Counted from the stretch's first letter, positions 34,057 to 47,258 are shown. The stretch is 64,000 nucleotides of DNA from Campylorhamphus procurvoides (GCA_013396655.1 WBMV01000298.1:3131644-3195643), one strand, 5' to 3'. A program made the numbers and translations. The notes: generated by a model from the letters alone, not told the origin.

Positions 34057-37000
34057 ACTACCAAAGAAACAATAATGAGTGTTTTGAGGAAATTTTCTCA
34101 ATTGAATAAAATTAGTATTCCACTATCATTTATTTTAACTTTCTCTGTTTGTTACTACTTATTGTCAGAATAATTCAAGAACTTTTTTTTACAGGTGCAG
34201 CCCCAGGAAAGAATTTATGTAAAAGCACTGTGACTTATTCTTTTAACTGATTGAGACTGACTAGAGGAAATGTGTTTAAAACATGATGAAAAACTGGATA
34301 TCTACTCATAAGTAGAATAAATGATGGTGACATTTGCATGCTGGGCATTAGCAAACTAGTGAAGAACTCCTCCTGCTTAACTTCCATAGTTTTTTAAGCA
34401 GATAAGTATGGTGTTTAGTTCCCTGGACACCTTTTTTTTTTTTTAACTAGAAATTAACTATACTGTTGCTTATCTTTCATTTGGACAGCGACAGGCTTTG
34501 GCATCTAAAGTGAATATTTTCTTGATGTTTGGATTTACCTCTGATAAACTACCTTGTCAGGAAGAAAAGATCTACTCGTGGAAAAACTATTGGCAAAAGC
34601 AGGGAATGCTGGTTTCTTTTCCCTTCTACTATCGATCAAGGTTGCCAATAAAGAGGTGCTTTATTTCATTGCTCTTAGAATTTGAGTTTCTCCCCATCCT
34701 CCTCTACTCCACAGATTTCCTTTAATCTATCTTTAGCCACAGAGAATTTTTCTGGTTTGGAGAAGAAAAGTCCTGTTAGCATTGCTCTGCCAAAGGGAAC
34801 TTGAGTCTTCAGACACCCTAATCGGACTGATGTTTCAGGGCAGACCAGAAGTAAAGAAAGAAGAAAGAAATAAACCACTTTAGAGGAGAGGAAATTACCA
34901 GCTCAATATTCTTGAAGCAAGAAGGATGCATTTTCTTTTGATCTATTATTGTTACTATGCAGGCTTGAATAAAATTGATAGATTAATTGGAAAATAGCCC
35001 ATTGTCCATTCATAGATAATGAACTAATTATGGAATCTTTAAACAACATGCCATTGCAGATTGGATGACTTCAGGGCTTACTGAGGTGCTGCTCCATCTG
35101 ATTTTGTGAGTCTTGTTTGCAATAAACTGACAGACCTCTCAAGCTACCACATGGCTTTCTAGTAGCCTGCAGAGTTTAAAACAAGTTAAATGTTTGCTAT
35201 TAAAAAAATGCTCGTTCTGGAGTACTACTTGAAGTGGCTTGAGCAGAAATGGAAATAAGAAATAGGTGTGTTTGTGTAACCGACTGCTATGCAGAATGAG
35301 CATGCTTCTGCCATCTCTGAAGAATGGACGATGGACCCATCCACCATTAGCATTCATTTGCACAAGTTCTGTGGTCCCATGGTCCACAGTCAGCTCACAA
35401 AGCATCTCTTGCAAGAAGCTTTGGAGAGAAGTGGAGTACCACAATGCTGGCTGCTGCCAGGCATGCAGAGGGCATGGTACCAGTCAGCACTGGGTTTTCC
35501 TATCAGGCTGAGCTGGCTGTTCCTGAGGGACTGGCAGGAAAAGAAACAAACTGCCGCAGGCAGTGACAGAGTGATAGCTGCATTTGTAAAGCCAGAACAG
35601 ACCATTAGCTCAGCATGTATTATTGAATTTTTGGCAATTATTCTTATCTTAAGAGTGGTGATTTTCACTTGACTAAAATACAGCTGCAATGCTTCCTTAG
35701 CTTATTCACACTATCAGGAGTGCTCCTACTCTCTATTAAATTCATAGAGCTCTTAAAATCTGATTTCTGGTGTAAGAATTTTATGGAAAATGAGTCTTGA
35801 TGTTAGATTCCAACACTCATTTAAAAATTGCTGATTCTTTAGGGCTACCAACTGTGAAACCCATGCATTGGGCTATTGCTGGACACAGATGAAGAACATT
35901 CATTAAAAAATATTGAAGCAATAATTCACTGACATTTCTTACTGTATTTGCCTAGCTCTATTAGTTCCTAAATCTCTAAAACCTTTTTAAACATGTGGAG
36001 TGAGACTGAGAAAATAAAATGAATCTGTTCTAATGGAGACATTTGTCACTGAGGCAGAGCAGCAAGCCTGAAGTTATAGAACAGACACTGGAAAATTGAG
36101 GATATGGCTGAAAAAAAGGTTAAAACCTGTGATCACAAGAATTCATAAACTGAAACAGTCAAGAGCAGCTGATGCCCCAGACTTCATCCAATTCTGTTTG
36201 TCTGAGCAGTGAACTGGAGCAATGCTGATAGCTGAAGTGGTGGCAGTCTGAAATACAGAAATGCTCAACATCAGAAGTAATTCTTTCCTTAATAAATGCC
36301 ATGGGAATGGGTTAAAAACAGTATGGCTACTTAAAATATTCATCAGTTACCTAAAGGAAAGAAGAAAGTATACTGAGGCAACTGTATGTGAATAAAGCAG
36401 TCTCTGACCTTCAAACTTCAATAGATACTTGGAAAACCAGAAAAGGAATTGTATAGTCAGAAATGGTGAACTTGAATGATGAAGAACAAATATTCTGCTG
36501 GTGTAAATGGCCCAGTATTGCTGTTTATTTTATATGATAAATGAATTTTTAGACCTCTGCTATTTACAGGATAAGTTACATCTAGAAAAGATGTTTCTAA
36601 TCCACCATGCTATCTCTCATTGTCAGAATATGGAAAATATGTTAAATGTAAATCAGTACATATTCAGTACAAACTGAATATTTATGCATTCTTGTATATA
36701 TGCATAAGACACTTTCCTCCTCTGCTTCATATCTCTACTTCTATTTCTACTTATTACTTTTCAAGTGCATATGAAACAGGATCCCAGGGAGACTGAGGAA
36801 TCTCTACTAACACCTGCTTTTCAAGCAAAGTATCTCCCAGAGATAATCAGCTTCCTTATAATGAAATACTTTTTGTACCCTAAGATATATAGATAGTAAT
36901 GTCTAGTAGTGTGCAAATGGTTCTTTGCTGAGCTATAACAAGTTATATGTTTTCATTGTAATGTAAAGAAGTAGATAGGCAAATCATATGATATTACTGG

Positions 37001-38821
37001 GTGTACAGAGTATAGCACTATTTAGGAAATATTTATTCTACAGAGCTCCTGCTTTCACTAAGACAGGACAGCAGCAATATATATTCATAGCTGTACTCAG
37101 AATTGCTGGCATTTGGCTGCTGCCATCCACACTGGCAGATAAGCATTTTTTCTTTAAGATGATAATTTTTACATTTGAAGGACCACAAGCAACAAAAATC
37201 AGAACTGTATTTGTAGGATGGAAAATAAAACAAAATATACAGCTGGTAATAGTGTGCAAACACTGACATACTGCTCTAGAGATAGCAGCATCAAATGAAT
37301 ATGCACATGTGAGTTTTAAATTAGAGAAATGGGCAATGGCGTGAAGGTTTCATGGGGTAAGAGCAGGAAAAACAGGTAAAAACCCCGTCAATAGCTGATT
37401 TTGAAACAAAAGAGATACATGGATGTTAGGATTATAAATGACAAGAGGAAGCATGTCAGGTCCAGTTTATTAAGTAGGAAATGAGGAATAATGATAGCAA
37501 GAAAATAGCCTGCAAGGAACCATAATTTCTAATTGTGGATTGTGCAAGTTGTGGGATTTACTGATTAAGACTAATAGTATTTTTTAAATTATCAATTATT
37601 TGTGTATGAATGGACCCAGAAAATGTTGCTTTCTCAGACCTGTAAAAGTTCTTGTTCTGTATATGAATTTATGACCAAAAATTTTTACATTTGACCCTTG
37701 TGACAAATCCTCATTTCAGGAACTTCACCCACAAACTTTCTTCACCTGACTTGATGAGAGAAGACGTGCATCATGCAGTGGGCTACACAGGTCTACACAG
37801 AGAGGAGAAAGATCCAGAACAGCCCCTATCTTTCTTCCTTCTCCATACTCTTTCAAGGAGCATCTTCATAGTCCAGTCCTCTAAGCTTTTAATTCTTTAG
37901 AAAAAGGCCCCAGATTTTCTCTCACCTATTAAACTATTCACCGTGCCTTTAAATCTCTGATGAAACACAAAAAATACAGATAAGCCTTCTCTTCAGATCC
38001 AGTAGAAAATTAATCTATACCATCTCTGTCAAATGGATATAAAAAAAGTAGAAAAAAGAAAGAGCAATGGGAACAGTTGAAAATGTGACATTCTGGGAGA
38101 CAAGACACAGCAGCCATCCTGCCTCTCTGCTGCTCCTGGGCACTTGCTGCAGCAGCTGACTGGACAGTTGGGTAAGTAGGAGATTTGGGAAATGTCATGT
38201 AAGCTTTTTCCTTGATAAGCATAATAGATGTCTTTACCTTTATCTGAAAGGTTACATTTGATGAGCTAAAATACCCTTCAAGCATAGCAGTAGCTATTTC
38301 TCAGCTCTTATTTCCTCCCAACTGTCCTATCTCTTTTGAGAGTAAAGTATAATATTTTACAACAACAGTAGAAACTTTGCAATGGAGAACTGCCATTTAG
38401 AGAATCGTACCTTTATGTCCAGAATGTAGCCTGTGTCCTTTCTTTCAGCTATGTATGCATTTGTTCAGGAGCTCATCTTACTGTCTTTTCAAAGAAGTAA
38501 ATGCTTGTTTCAGTCACTTTCAGTTTATTCCATGTTTCTTCTGATGTATATGAAAGATTGATTAAGTTACTTTAGACTGTGGATTAGATTATTAATTGTG
38601 AATTTTTACTTGAAATTTCATACTGTAAAGCTGATTTTTCTTTTAATAATGCATTTTCCTATAACACGTTTGATCAGCTTCTAGAATAAAGCATGTACAG
38701 TCCCTTGAGGCTACTTAACCTTCACAGTCCTGGGAAGAAAAGTACATAGAGAGGCCATGTTTCAGTTTACTTAGTTAATAAAATATTTTAAACTCTGAAG
38801 TCAGTGGTTCTTAGTGGATAA

Positions 38822-39967
38822 GTGAAAGGCAGTGCATGTTGTCTATCCATACTTCAGTAAAGCATTTGACACCGTCTTCCACAGCACTCTCCCAGACAAG
38901 CTGACTTCCCCTGGTGTGGATGGGTGCCCTCTTCCCTGGGTGAAAAACTGCCTGGATTACCGTTTCCAGACAGTGGTGGTGAATGGAACACTATCCAGAA
39001 CATGGGGAGTCACAAGTGGTGTTTCCCAGGGTTTACTACTGGGACCAGTTCTGTTTGACATCTCGACTGATGATCTGCATGAGGGGACTGAGTGCATCCT
39101 CAATAAGTTCACAGATGACCCCAAGTTAATTTGGAGTGTTGATCTTCTTGACGGGGTGGCTCAGTGGGCTGAGGCCAATTGGATGAGGTTCAATCAGGTG
39201 AAGTACTGGGTCCTGCTTTTGGGTCACAACAACCCCAAGCAGTGCTACAGTTTTAGGGAAGAGTAGCTGAAAAGCTGCCCTGTAGAAAAGGACCTGGGAG
39301 TGTTGTTTGAGAGCTGGCTGAACATTAGCAAGCCCAGAAGGCCAAGAAGGCCCATGGCATCCTGGCTTGTATCAGAAACAGTGTGGTCAAAAGGAGTAGG
39401 GAAGTGATTGTACCTCTGTACTCAGCAGAGATGAGGCCGAACCTCAAGTACCACGTTCAGTTTTAGACCCCTCCTTTCAAACAAGGCATCGAGGTGCTGG
39501 GTGTGTCCAGAGAAGGCCAACAAAGCTTCTGGAGCACAAGTCTCATGAAAAGCAGCTGACAGAGCTGGGGGTATTTGGTCTGGAGAAGTGGAGGCTCAAG
39601 AGGTACCTCATTGTTCTCTACAAGTACCTGAAAGGAGGAACAGTGAGCTGGGGGTTGGTCTCTTCTTGTCATGTCCCAGGATGAAAGGACAAGAGGAGAT
39701 GGCCTTGAATTGTGCCAGGAGAGGGTCAGGTAAGATGCTAGAAAAAAATCTTTTCACTGAAACAGTTAGATTAAGCATTAGAGTATGTTGCCCACGGAGG
39801 TGGTGAACTTATCATCCCTGGAGGTGTTTAAGAGGCATCTGGATCTGGCTCTATGTGATGTGGTTTAGTGGTTTAGGAGTTACAGTGGCAGTGCTAAATT
39901 GACAGTTGGACTGGGCCATCTTAAAGGTCTCTTCCAATCTTGATGATCCTATGATTTTATGATTTTA
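38822..39967 (+). mobile_element. CR1 LINE with partial reverse transcriptase
   Basis: The longest CR1 copy of the window. The frame 38832-39266 (144 codons) reads VVYPYFSKAFDTVFHSTL near its start, the conserved 'FSKAFDTV' region of the CR1 reverse transcriptase, and later GVSQGLLLGPVLF and NKFTDDPKLIW. The latter holds the catalytic aspartate pair; related copies have FADD where this one has FTDD. The frame ends at TAG inside GAAGAGTAGCTG, where functional relatives have TGG. The DNA continues through TGGCTTGTATCAGAAACAGT, TCCAGAGAAGGCCAACAAAG and ACAAGTACCTGAAAGGAGG to TGATGATCCTATGATTTTAT. It is 5'-truncated within the reverse transcriptase, lacks the endonuclease and ORF1, and is inactive. 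Confidence 0.95.
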
Positions 39968-40434
39968 AGACTGTATGATTGCATCTCAGGAGTCTTACTC
40001 ATATGTATAGGCAATAGTCCTTCTTGCTCCACTAGTAACAAAGTCAGTGATCCAAGCTGTGCTAATGTGGCATTTCCCAGACAGCTGCATCATCTGATCC
40101 CAGCCAGAGTGTACGGCTGCTGTGGGCACCAAAGCAGTCTCCAGAATTTTTGTGAGTGATTGTACTAGAATCCAGATGCCTGCATTACTTGTATGTGCCT
40201 ATGCAATTTTCTGGCCTCCAGTGCATTATTGCCCATGGAGACAGCAGACCAAAGGCAAGTAAACAGCATGGTTCAAGAAGGAAAGGCTTGATACTTCAGG
40301 AATGAGTCTCTGTGGTTTCAGTGGTGTTGGCTGGGAACCAGGAAAAGAAAAAATGGAAAAGGGAAATATATCAATAGGCCCCATACAGAACATGAGTGCA
40401 CTTAGAAAAATCTTGAAACACAGTATGTGGTTAA

Positions 40435-40439
40435 GTAAA
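40435..40439. repeat. Probable target-site duplication (left), GTAAA
   Basis: GTAAA borders the LTR at 40440 and matches ATAAA at 41223-41227 at four of five positions, as expected for an old five-base duplication. Confidence 0.55.
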
Positions 40440-41222
40440 TGTGGTGATTTAACCCTGGATGGATTACAGGTACTCACCAAAGCCACTCTGTCACTCCTCT
40501 CTGCAGCTGTATAAAGAAAGTCTCATGGGTTAAGAGAAGGGCAGGGAGAGATCACTCACTGATTATCATCATGGGCAAAACAGACTTGACTTGGGGAAAT
40601 TAATTGAGTTTATTGCCAATTAAAATCAGATCAGGATAATGAGAACTAAAACAAATCTTAAAAAAACATCTTCCCCCACTCCTCCTTTCTTCCCAGGCTC
40701 TATCTCCTCCCTCCAGCAGCACAGGGAGGTGGAGAATGAGGGTTATGGTAAGTTTGCCACATGTGCCATTTCTGTTGCTGATCGGAAAGGAGTCCTTCCC
40801 CTGCTCCAGCATGGGGTTCCTCCCACGAAAGACAGGCCTCCACAAGCTTCTCCAGTGTGAATCCTTCCCACAGACTACAGCTCTTCACAAAGTTCTCCAA
40901 TGCGGGTCCATTTTGACAGGGTGCAATCCTTCAACAACAGCCTGCTCCTACATGTTCCTCTCACATATTCTCACTCTGCCCTTCTCTGTACACAATTACT
41001 TCTGTGCAATAACTTTTTTCCCTTCTTAAATACTTTATCACAGAGATGCTACCACAATTTCTGATTGACTTGGCCTTGATCAGCAGTATGTCCATCTTGG
41101 AGCAGACTACCATTGGCTCTGTTGGACATGGAATAAAAAGCTTCTGACAGCTTCTCACAGAAGCCACCCCTGTAGCCCCCACTGAGTCTGCTACCAAAAC
41201 CTGGCTATTCAGACCCAATAGA
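40440..41222 (-). mobile_element. Solo ERV LTR, minus strand
   Basis: Same long passerine ERVL-type LTR family as 3812-4832, but inverted. In plus-strand view it starts TGTGGTGATTTAACCCTGG and ends TTCAGACCCAATAGA. Landmarks are AGAGATCACTCACTGATTAT, GGGCAAAACAGACTTGACTT, the reversed polyadenylation signal TTTATT at 40609-40614, TTCTTAAATACTTTATCACA (TATA-side), CTCTGTTGGACATGG and TTCTCACAGAAGCCACCCC. The sense 5' end has decayed from TG to TC. Between 40801 and about 40938 lie three diverged sub-repeats of about 46 bp. The element is shorter than the 3812 copy (783 against 1021 bp), probably through fewer sub-repeats. All open frames inside are incidental. Confidence 0.88.
40801..40938. 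repeat. 46-bp tandem sub-repeats inside the LTR
   Basis: Units start at 40801 (CTGCTCCAGCATGGGG), 40847 (CTTCTCCAGTGTGAATCC) and 40893 (TTCTCCAATGCGGGTCC); the first two are exactly 46 bases each. Each follows the pattern CTCCA-G/TG-GG...CCCAC...CTTCACAA. Such U3 sub-repeats vary in number within this LTR family. Confidence 0.75.
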
Positions 41223-41227
41223 ATAAA
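41223..41227. repeat. Probable target-site duplication (right), ATAAA
   Basis: Partner of GTAAA at 40435-40439 with one mismatch, on the far side of the LTR. Confidence 0.55.
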
Positions 41228-44063
41228 TCAAGTACACCGTAGTTGTGAGAACTCTTTGTTTTAAGTAGTCAGTAGTAAAATTTGTGTATGAAGAATAGGA
41301 TTGTTGATACTACCTATTCATCCATGTCCTTTTTTAATTTATGGCAGGTTGTTTTAATTATAGTCACAAAATATTAATAAATCTATTTCAGAAGGTAATT
41401 TTCTCATATACGTTCATTTGTGAGCTTTTAATGGTTCAGCACATGAAGTCTGCAACACCTGGCTGAAGTATATTTAATATGATGTAGCGTATGAGCTGTG
41501 GAATAAATTTAATATAATCACCAAATACTGAATAAAGTTGTAAAATAATTTATTGGAACAACAGGGAGTTATATGGTAGGTCTTATGCAGAAAATAAAAT
41601 TATAAAATGTTAATGAAATAGGCATTTAAAACTGGAGTTGGAGTGTATAATTTATTCCATTATTAAAGTATTAAATTACTTTTGTGCAATAAACCAGGAT
41701 AAATGTAAGGTAAATGATGATGAAGATGACAGGTAGGGAAAGAAAATTAGTATTCATTGTCATTGTGTAGAATCAAATGGATACAAATGTAGCTGTATAG
41801 TAGCAACCCCAAAATTTTCACTGTAATACCATATATAACGACTCTTCAAATGAGCAGAAATTGCATTTGCCACTGCAGTCATTTCTGAGATTTAAAAAAT
41901 GCTCTTGCCACAAACCACAATAAAAATAAAGTCTGAACACAAATACAAATAATCTAGCTTTTTATTCCAAATAATTTCAGAAATAATGCTGTTTCAATAT
42001 TTTATTTTTAATTTCTATTGCACTAAACTAATGTCATAAACTAATGTCAGAAGGAAGTACTTTTGAATCAAAAGATAATCTTCGCCTAAACTGTATTGAA
42101 TTAGCATCCTTTAAAATGACAGAATAATTTTTTTATCCATAAATTCATTTAAATAAAGTGTTTTTCAGTGTAATTGCAGTATGTGAAAAGAATCCTGAAC
42201 AGAACTGCCTACAGCTTTATTCCAAGCAAAGAGATATGGTCTCAAGAGTACTGAGCAACAGCTGCAATGGCAACCTTTCCTATTAGTTCAGCCCACCAGT
42301 CTGCTGAATTAGGCTGCTGCTCTCTCTTGACTAAAAGCTAAGGGTGAGAAGATACAACACAGTCACAGGCATGAAACTTCTGATACCTATCAACAATAAT
42401 TGTATCCCATTCAAAATGCCAAATTGGTAAGAATTAGGAATAATTCAGTATTTTATAGGAGTTAGGAGATGAAGCAATATATAATTCTCTGCCTGCACTG
42501 TAGAAAATTGGCAATAACTGTTTTCGGGACCAAATAGGGGGTTGACAAAGAAGGGGATGCTGGGGCAGAGATGGTGGTGTGTACTTTCAATCTTCCAAAA
42601 CCTAGGCAAAAGTCCCTTGACCATGACTTTTTCCTTCACACTGATTCTGCTGAGCGAGTTCAAGTGAGCAGAGTTTTGAGACTTCCTAAGCTATCTTCCA
42701 GACAGGAGGCATTCCATCTCAGAGGATTTCAGAGCCAAACGCCTGGGAACAAGACAGAAGTCTTGCCAGTAGAGCTGACCCAGAGACCATAACCTCTGAG
42801 AAAAAAGAAAACAAGCCAAATCCCAAACCAAACCGAAAACCAGAAACCTAAAACCAACAAACCCAGAAACAAACAAACAAACAGAAAAAAGAAAAAGGTA
42901 AATTCACACTCTAGAAAAGAAAGATAGCTAATAATAATAATAAAAATAAAAACTTATTCAGGCAAAGCTATAGATAGGAGACATGATTATGACCAGAAGC
43001 ATTAGAAAGAGTGTGATTAAAAGGAGGTAGACAAGACAGATGCGAGTGACCAGAAGTGAAGTAAAATAAAATGTTAGAACTTAATTAGTCAAAGTTCTTA
43101 GTCATGTCTGAAATCTTTCTGGAGACATAAAAGCATTTAAATGGTGAAAGGAAAAAAAGAGAAAAGCTGCAAAAATGCCTTTCTATTCTAAGACCTTCAG
43201 GTTTTTCCCCAAAGGAACAAAGCACAAGACTTAAGAAAAGTGGAAGATGGCAGAAGAGAAAGGAACTAAAAGAAGGACGTGAAACTGAAGGAATAAAAGG
43301 CAAAATGCACCCAGCCTTAGGACAGAAGCATTCAATATAATTTATTCATTTCAACCTGTGATTTAGGGGTTGTCAGGAGATGACTTACTACAAGCAAGCC
43401 AAGGGATCTGCTGTCAAATTCACATCCTCAAGCAAAACTGTGCTGTCAAAGCTATATGCTCATTTTTTAAAAAATTACATTACACTCCTTTCACAGTGCA
43501 AAACAGAACTAACATAGACTCAAGAGATTGCCAAAGCAGGGTTACCTAGTTTTGTTTGCAAAATAGCCTGATAAAATCGTTCTGAAACTTAAGATGCTCC
43601 ACTTAACATTGTCATGGGAAGTATATTCCAAAATTTGGTCCTCTGACTGACTGTATTTCATGAAATATATTTATTAATTTTCCACTGCAAATACCTAACT
43701 GTCCTTCAATCATTGCCACATAAAATGATCTTCTGATAAAATATTTCTGAAGGAACTTGGAACTTAAATAAGCAAACTTAAAATTTATAGAATTTCACAG
43801 AAAAATCTATACTAACTAATTTTATTGGCATATTTAATTCAATTAAAAATTACCACAATAAAAAATGAAGCAACGTGTTAATCAGCTTTCTTCAGTTATC
43901 TGACCTAACACAACAATTCTGCTGCTCTTTAACATGATGCTACAGAAGTCACAGGTTTCTCTGCATGTTCGAAAAGAGGAGTGGGGAACATCTACAGACA
44001 TTTGTTTTTGACATTAGGTGCCACCTCTAACCACTCAGATTTGAGCTCCTGTGCATACTTGAT
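41228..44063. other. AT-rich non-coding stretch
   Basis: No gene is seen. From about 41330 to 42180 the sequence is strongly AT-rich with many TTAATTA/AATAAAT-type words and little simple repeat, a candidate conserved or matrix-attachment-like region. An A/C-rich low-complexity stretch lies at 42801-42897 and an AAT-rich run at 42928-42952. Confidence 0.55.
42801..42952. repeat. A-rich simple repeats (AAAC, AAT)
   Basis: AAACC and AAAC units (CAAACAAACAAACAG near 42872) are followed after about 30 bases by AATAATAATAATAAAAATAA. This could be the degraded A-tail of a retrocopy, but no body was recognised upstream. Confidence 0.8.
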
Positions 44064-44412
44064 ACCTAGAATCAGAATCATTGCAGTTGGAAAAGACCTC
44101 TAAGATGAAATGCAACCATTGGCCAGCACTGCCAAGTCCACCACTGATTCATGTTCCTAAGTGCCATATCTGCACATCTTTTAATATCTCCAGGGGTGAT
44201 GACTCCACCACTTCCCTAAAAGCCTGTCCCGGTGCTTCATAACATTTTCCATGAAGAAATTTTTCCCAATATCCAATGTAATCCTCCCATGGTGCAACTT
44301 GAGACCACTTCGTCTTGTCCTGTCTCTTGTTGCTTGGGAGAAGAGGCTGACCCTCACCTCAGTGCACCTTCCTTTCAGGTAGTTGTAGAGAGCAGCAAGG
44401 TCTCCCCTAGCA
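44064..44412 (-). mobile_element. CR1 LINE 3' fragment, minus strand
   Basis: In plus-strand view it begins with the reversed tail CTAGAATCAGAATCATTGCA and GTTGGAAAAGACCTCTAAGA. It continues through TGACTCCACCACTTCCCTAA and CTTGTTGCTTGGGAGAAGAG to AGGTAGTTGTAGAGAGCAGC. These are reverse complements of the standard CR1 3' landmarks. The small plus-strand frame at 44232-44420 is antisense to the element. Confidence 0.92.
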
Positions 44413-47258
44413 AGCTGTAAATATGAAAACTTTGCTAACAGTAAAAAGCTACGATGACTGCAAAAGCTATCGGAAAGTAATCTCGAAACATATTATGTGA
44501 AAGTGTTTCATCCCAATAAAATAGTTGTCTTATGAGTGACCTTTGTCTGATATTTTTGAAAGTGAAAACTGCATTATGCTAAAGTCATTACCCTTGAGAA
44601 CATCATTGTTTGGAAGTCAAATTCACACTCACTCAAATGAAATGTATTTTTATTTTATAGTTCCATATTCAAGATGTGTGATTTGAGCCTTACTGTTTTT
44701 TTCTTAACATAACCACCCATATTTCTTCATGTTTACCAGAACACTTAGAGCAACAAAATGCTATATTGTGCTTATAAAACTATTCAATTTTGTTCAGCCA
44801 CCTCTGTTTTATGGTAATAAATTGGAGTGCATCCTTTAAAAGGGAAAGAAAAACACTCATCCCTTTGTACTTTAAAACTGAAAACATAAAAATCTGAAGT
44901 GCATTGTATGTTTTTATTAAATTCAGGTGAAAACTTTCCCTGGTGGGCAAGTAGGTTCCTAATAAGCTTGGTTATCAAGGTTTTGGTGGTGTAATTAAAA
45001 TTAGAACAGGACCAAAGCAAACCCTTTCTTTTATGCTTGGCAGATGCTTTATCATAGGAATGATAGGTTCAGGTGGCTGGCCATGCAGCTGACCAAGGCA
45101 GTGCTGAACTGGTATTTAATGGTGAGAATAAATGGCAAATAAAAAGGCAACACTGAAGTTTGGTGCAACTCACTGATAATAAATTCGTCAAGCAAGCTGA
45201 ACTTCATTCAGCTCCTTAGTGCAAAGCAACTGTCAGCATTGATTATTGACATATCTTTCACAACACTAGTCAGTGAGAAAGCAAAATCAAGAATTCTTCA
45301 CAAAGTAGACAGCACTATGCAAAGACTTCATTTGCGCTGAGCATATACTTGGTTTTATTATAATTTTCCTCTTTCTTCTGTTTCACTTGTGCCTTTTGAG
45401 ATTTTTTTTAGGGATCTCCTTTTCGCTTCCAAACTTCTAGGGGAAGAACCTTTTCACCTGGTTAGACTTTGTGGCTTATAAGGTAACTGCACAAAGACAG
45501 TGGCTGAGGTTCAATGAGATGTTTCTGTAAGGTAGAAGAAAAGTGGGTTGTAAACTCCCAGCCACCTGTGTAGGAGATACAAGACAAGTAATTTCAATGG
45601 CACTTATGATCTGAGGTTATGAAAGAGTCTGGCTTCCCTGAGCTTGAGGGTAAGGAGTTGTTAAATGTTAACCTTCGAACCATGCGCAAGGGCCTCCTGG
45701 GTAAGATCTGTTGCCTTTCCTTAGTTTCCCAATTTTTTTTTTCAAGAGTCTTTGTATTTATTTCCCACCAGCAACAAAAGAACATTGACTGAGACACAAG
45801 GTAGAGCTAGATACCATTTTTTTATTTTTTCTTCTTTTCAAAAAGGAATGTTTTGTTTTGTATTCTTTTGTTTATGTTAGGGATGTAACATTTGGAGAGT
45901 ACTTTCTTTTGAAAAAAATTTGCACATCCAGGGAAGGTATTAGAACAAATGTAGACTCTGGGAGTGAGAAACCAGATTCCAACATTGTTTTTATAAAACA
46001 ATGAGTGCCATGGGACAGAATATCACTGGTGTCTCACTCCCTGAAGGCAGTTAGAGTACTCCAGTGGAATAAGAGGATGTCATATTATTCCTACAGGAGG
46101 AAATTTGTTCTCTTCTGACTCAAAAGCAAGAAACACCTTTTCCTGTGCTGTTTGGTTTTAGTGCATGATAAAGTATTTATGAACCATTTATTTGTCCAGG
46201 CAGCATCTATTTCTCCCTTGAGTACTTAAGGCATTTCATAGAGAAGTAATATTCAGTTTCCATAACTTACATATATATAAATATAATTTTCTAATTTGAG
46301 ATTTCCTCCTTCAGATAAAAATTATGGTACTTTCAGCTACTTGAGATTGAAAAGAAAAAGGCAGAACTTTTGCATCATATTATCATTCTTTTAATTACTT
46401 GGCATTTTCTTGACTGTCATCTTAGCATTATTTCTCTTCTTGCCAATTCATTCACTGCCATCTTGTTTGGAAGCCTTTGCTCCCACTTCTCTTCATGCCC
46501 TATCCACTTCCTTGCAACCACAAGATTGTTATAAGAATTATCTTCATTTGGAAGAATTCTCTAAATAATGTAAGGACTGGGAGTTCTGGCTGCACAAGCA
46601 AATAAAACTTGCTTTCCAAGATGATACAGCCAACAAGCCTGTTATTTACCTTGGGATGTGACAACCGTAATAATGTTTTCAAGGCCGATTTTGAAAGGTT
46701 GCTTTCTCAAGAGACAGTAATATAAAACCATTTCTGGAATTTAAAAGAAAGTCCATGCTTACTACAAGAAAATATTTTCAACTTTTTTCCTCTTGACTTT
46801 AAAACCTATTTTTATGTTTCTTAAATTTCAAAACCTCCTCATGCTTCCTAGCACTGCCACTAAAGCAGCATCCCAAACTTGTGACAAATGTATGAACACA
46901 AGCAATTGCAGGAACAGAAATTTCATGGTGCGTGTTTTAGCTCACATTCAGCAGTTGTTAATTTCTGCTGTTGTCTGAGGGATTTCTACAACAAACCATT
47001 TCCATGGTTAAGAAGTGCATTTAAGATGCTAAGACAAATTTTTAAAAAGTGAAAAAAACCAGTATTTATTTTTTGTTATCTAACCCCCATCTTCATCAAT
47101 TATTTGAAAAATAATAAATCCTCGATATTGGAGTATGCGAGAACCCAGAAGAAATCACCTCAGAAGACAAAGAAGCACATTTGAAGAGAACTCTAAAGTT
47201 AATTAGATAGAAATTTATTGATGTACTAGAATAGGATTGAATTGGTCATAATTGCGAG
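44413..47258. other. Non-coding, no gene seen
   Basis: No frame above 80 codons, no recognised repeat. AT-rich with scattered T-runs. Confidence 0.6.

Larger units (their letters stand above)
30903..38821. other. Eight-kilobase gene-free stretch
   Basis: It holds a CA microsatellite (31332-31441), a short CR1 tail (33618-33668) and an AACC-type simple repeat (33986-34056). Overlapping frames on both strands at 35139-35689 (up to 127 codons) are mutually antisense, carry no motif and are rejected as genes. Confidence 0.6.

Noticed and set aside
35139..35689. Frames of 101, 127, 99 and 81 codons on both strands
   Set aside because: Mutually antisense, no motif in any. Looked at as a possible exon because of their density, but no splice sites of good quality bracket them.
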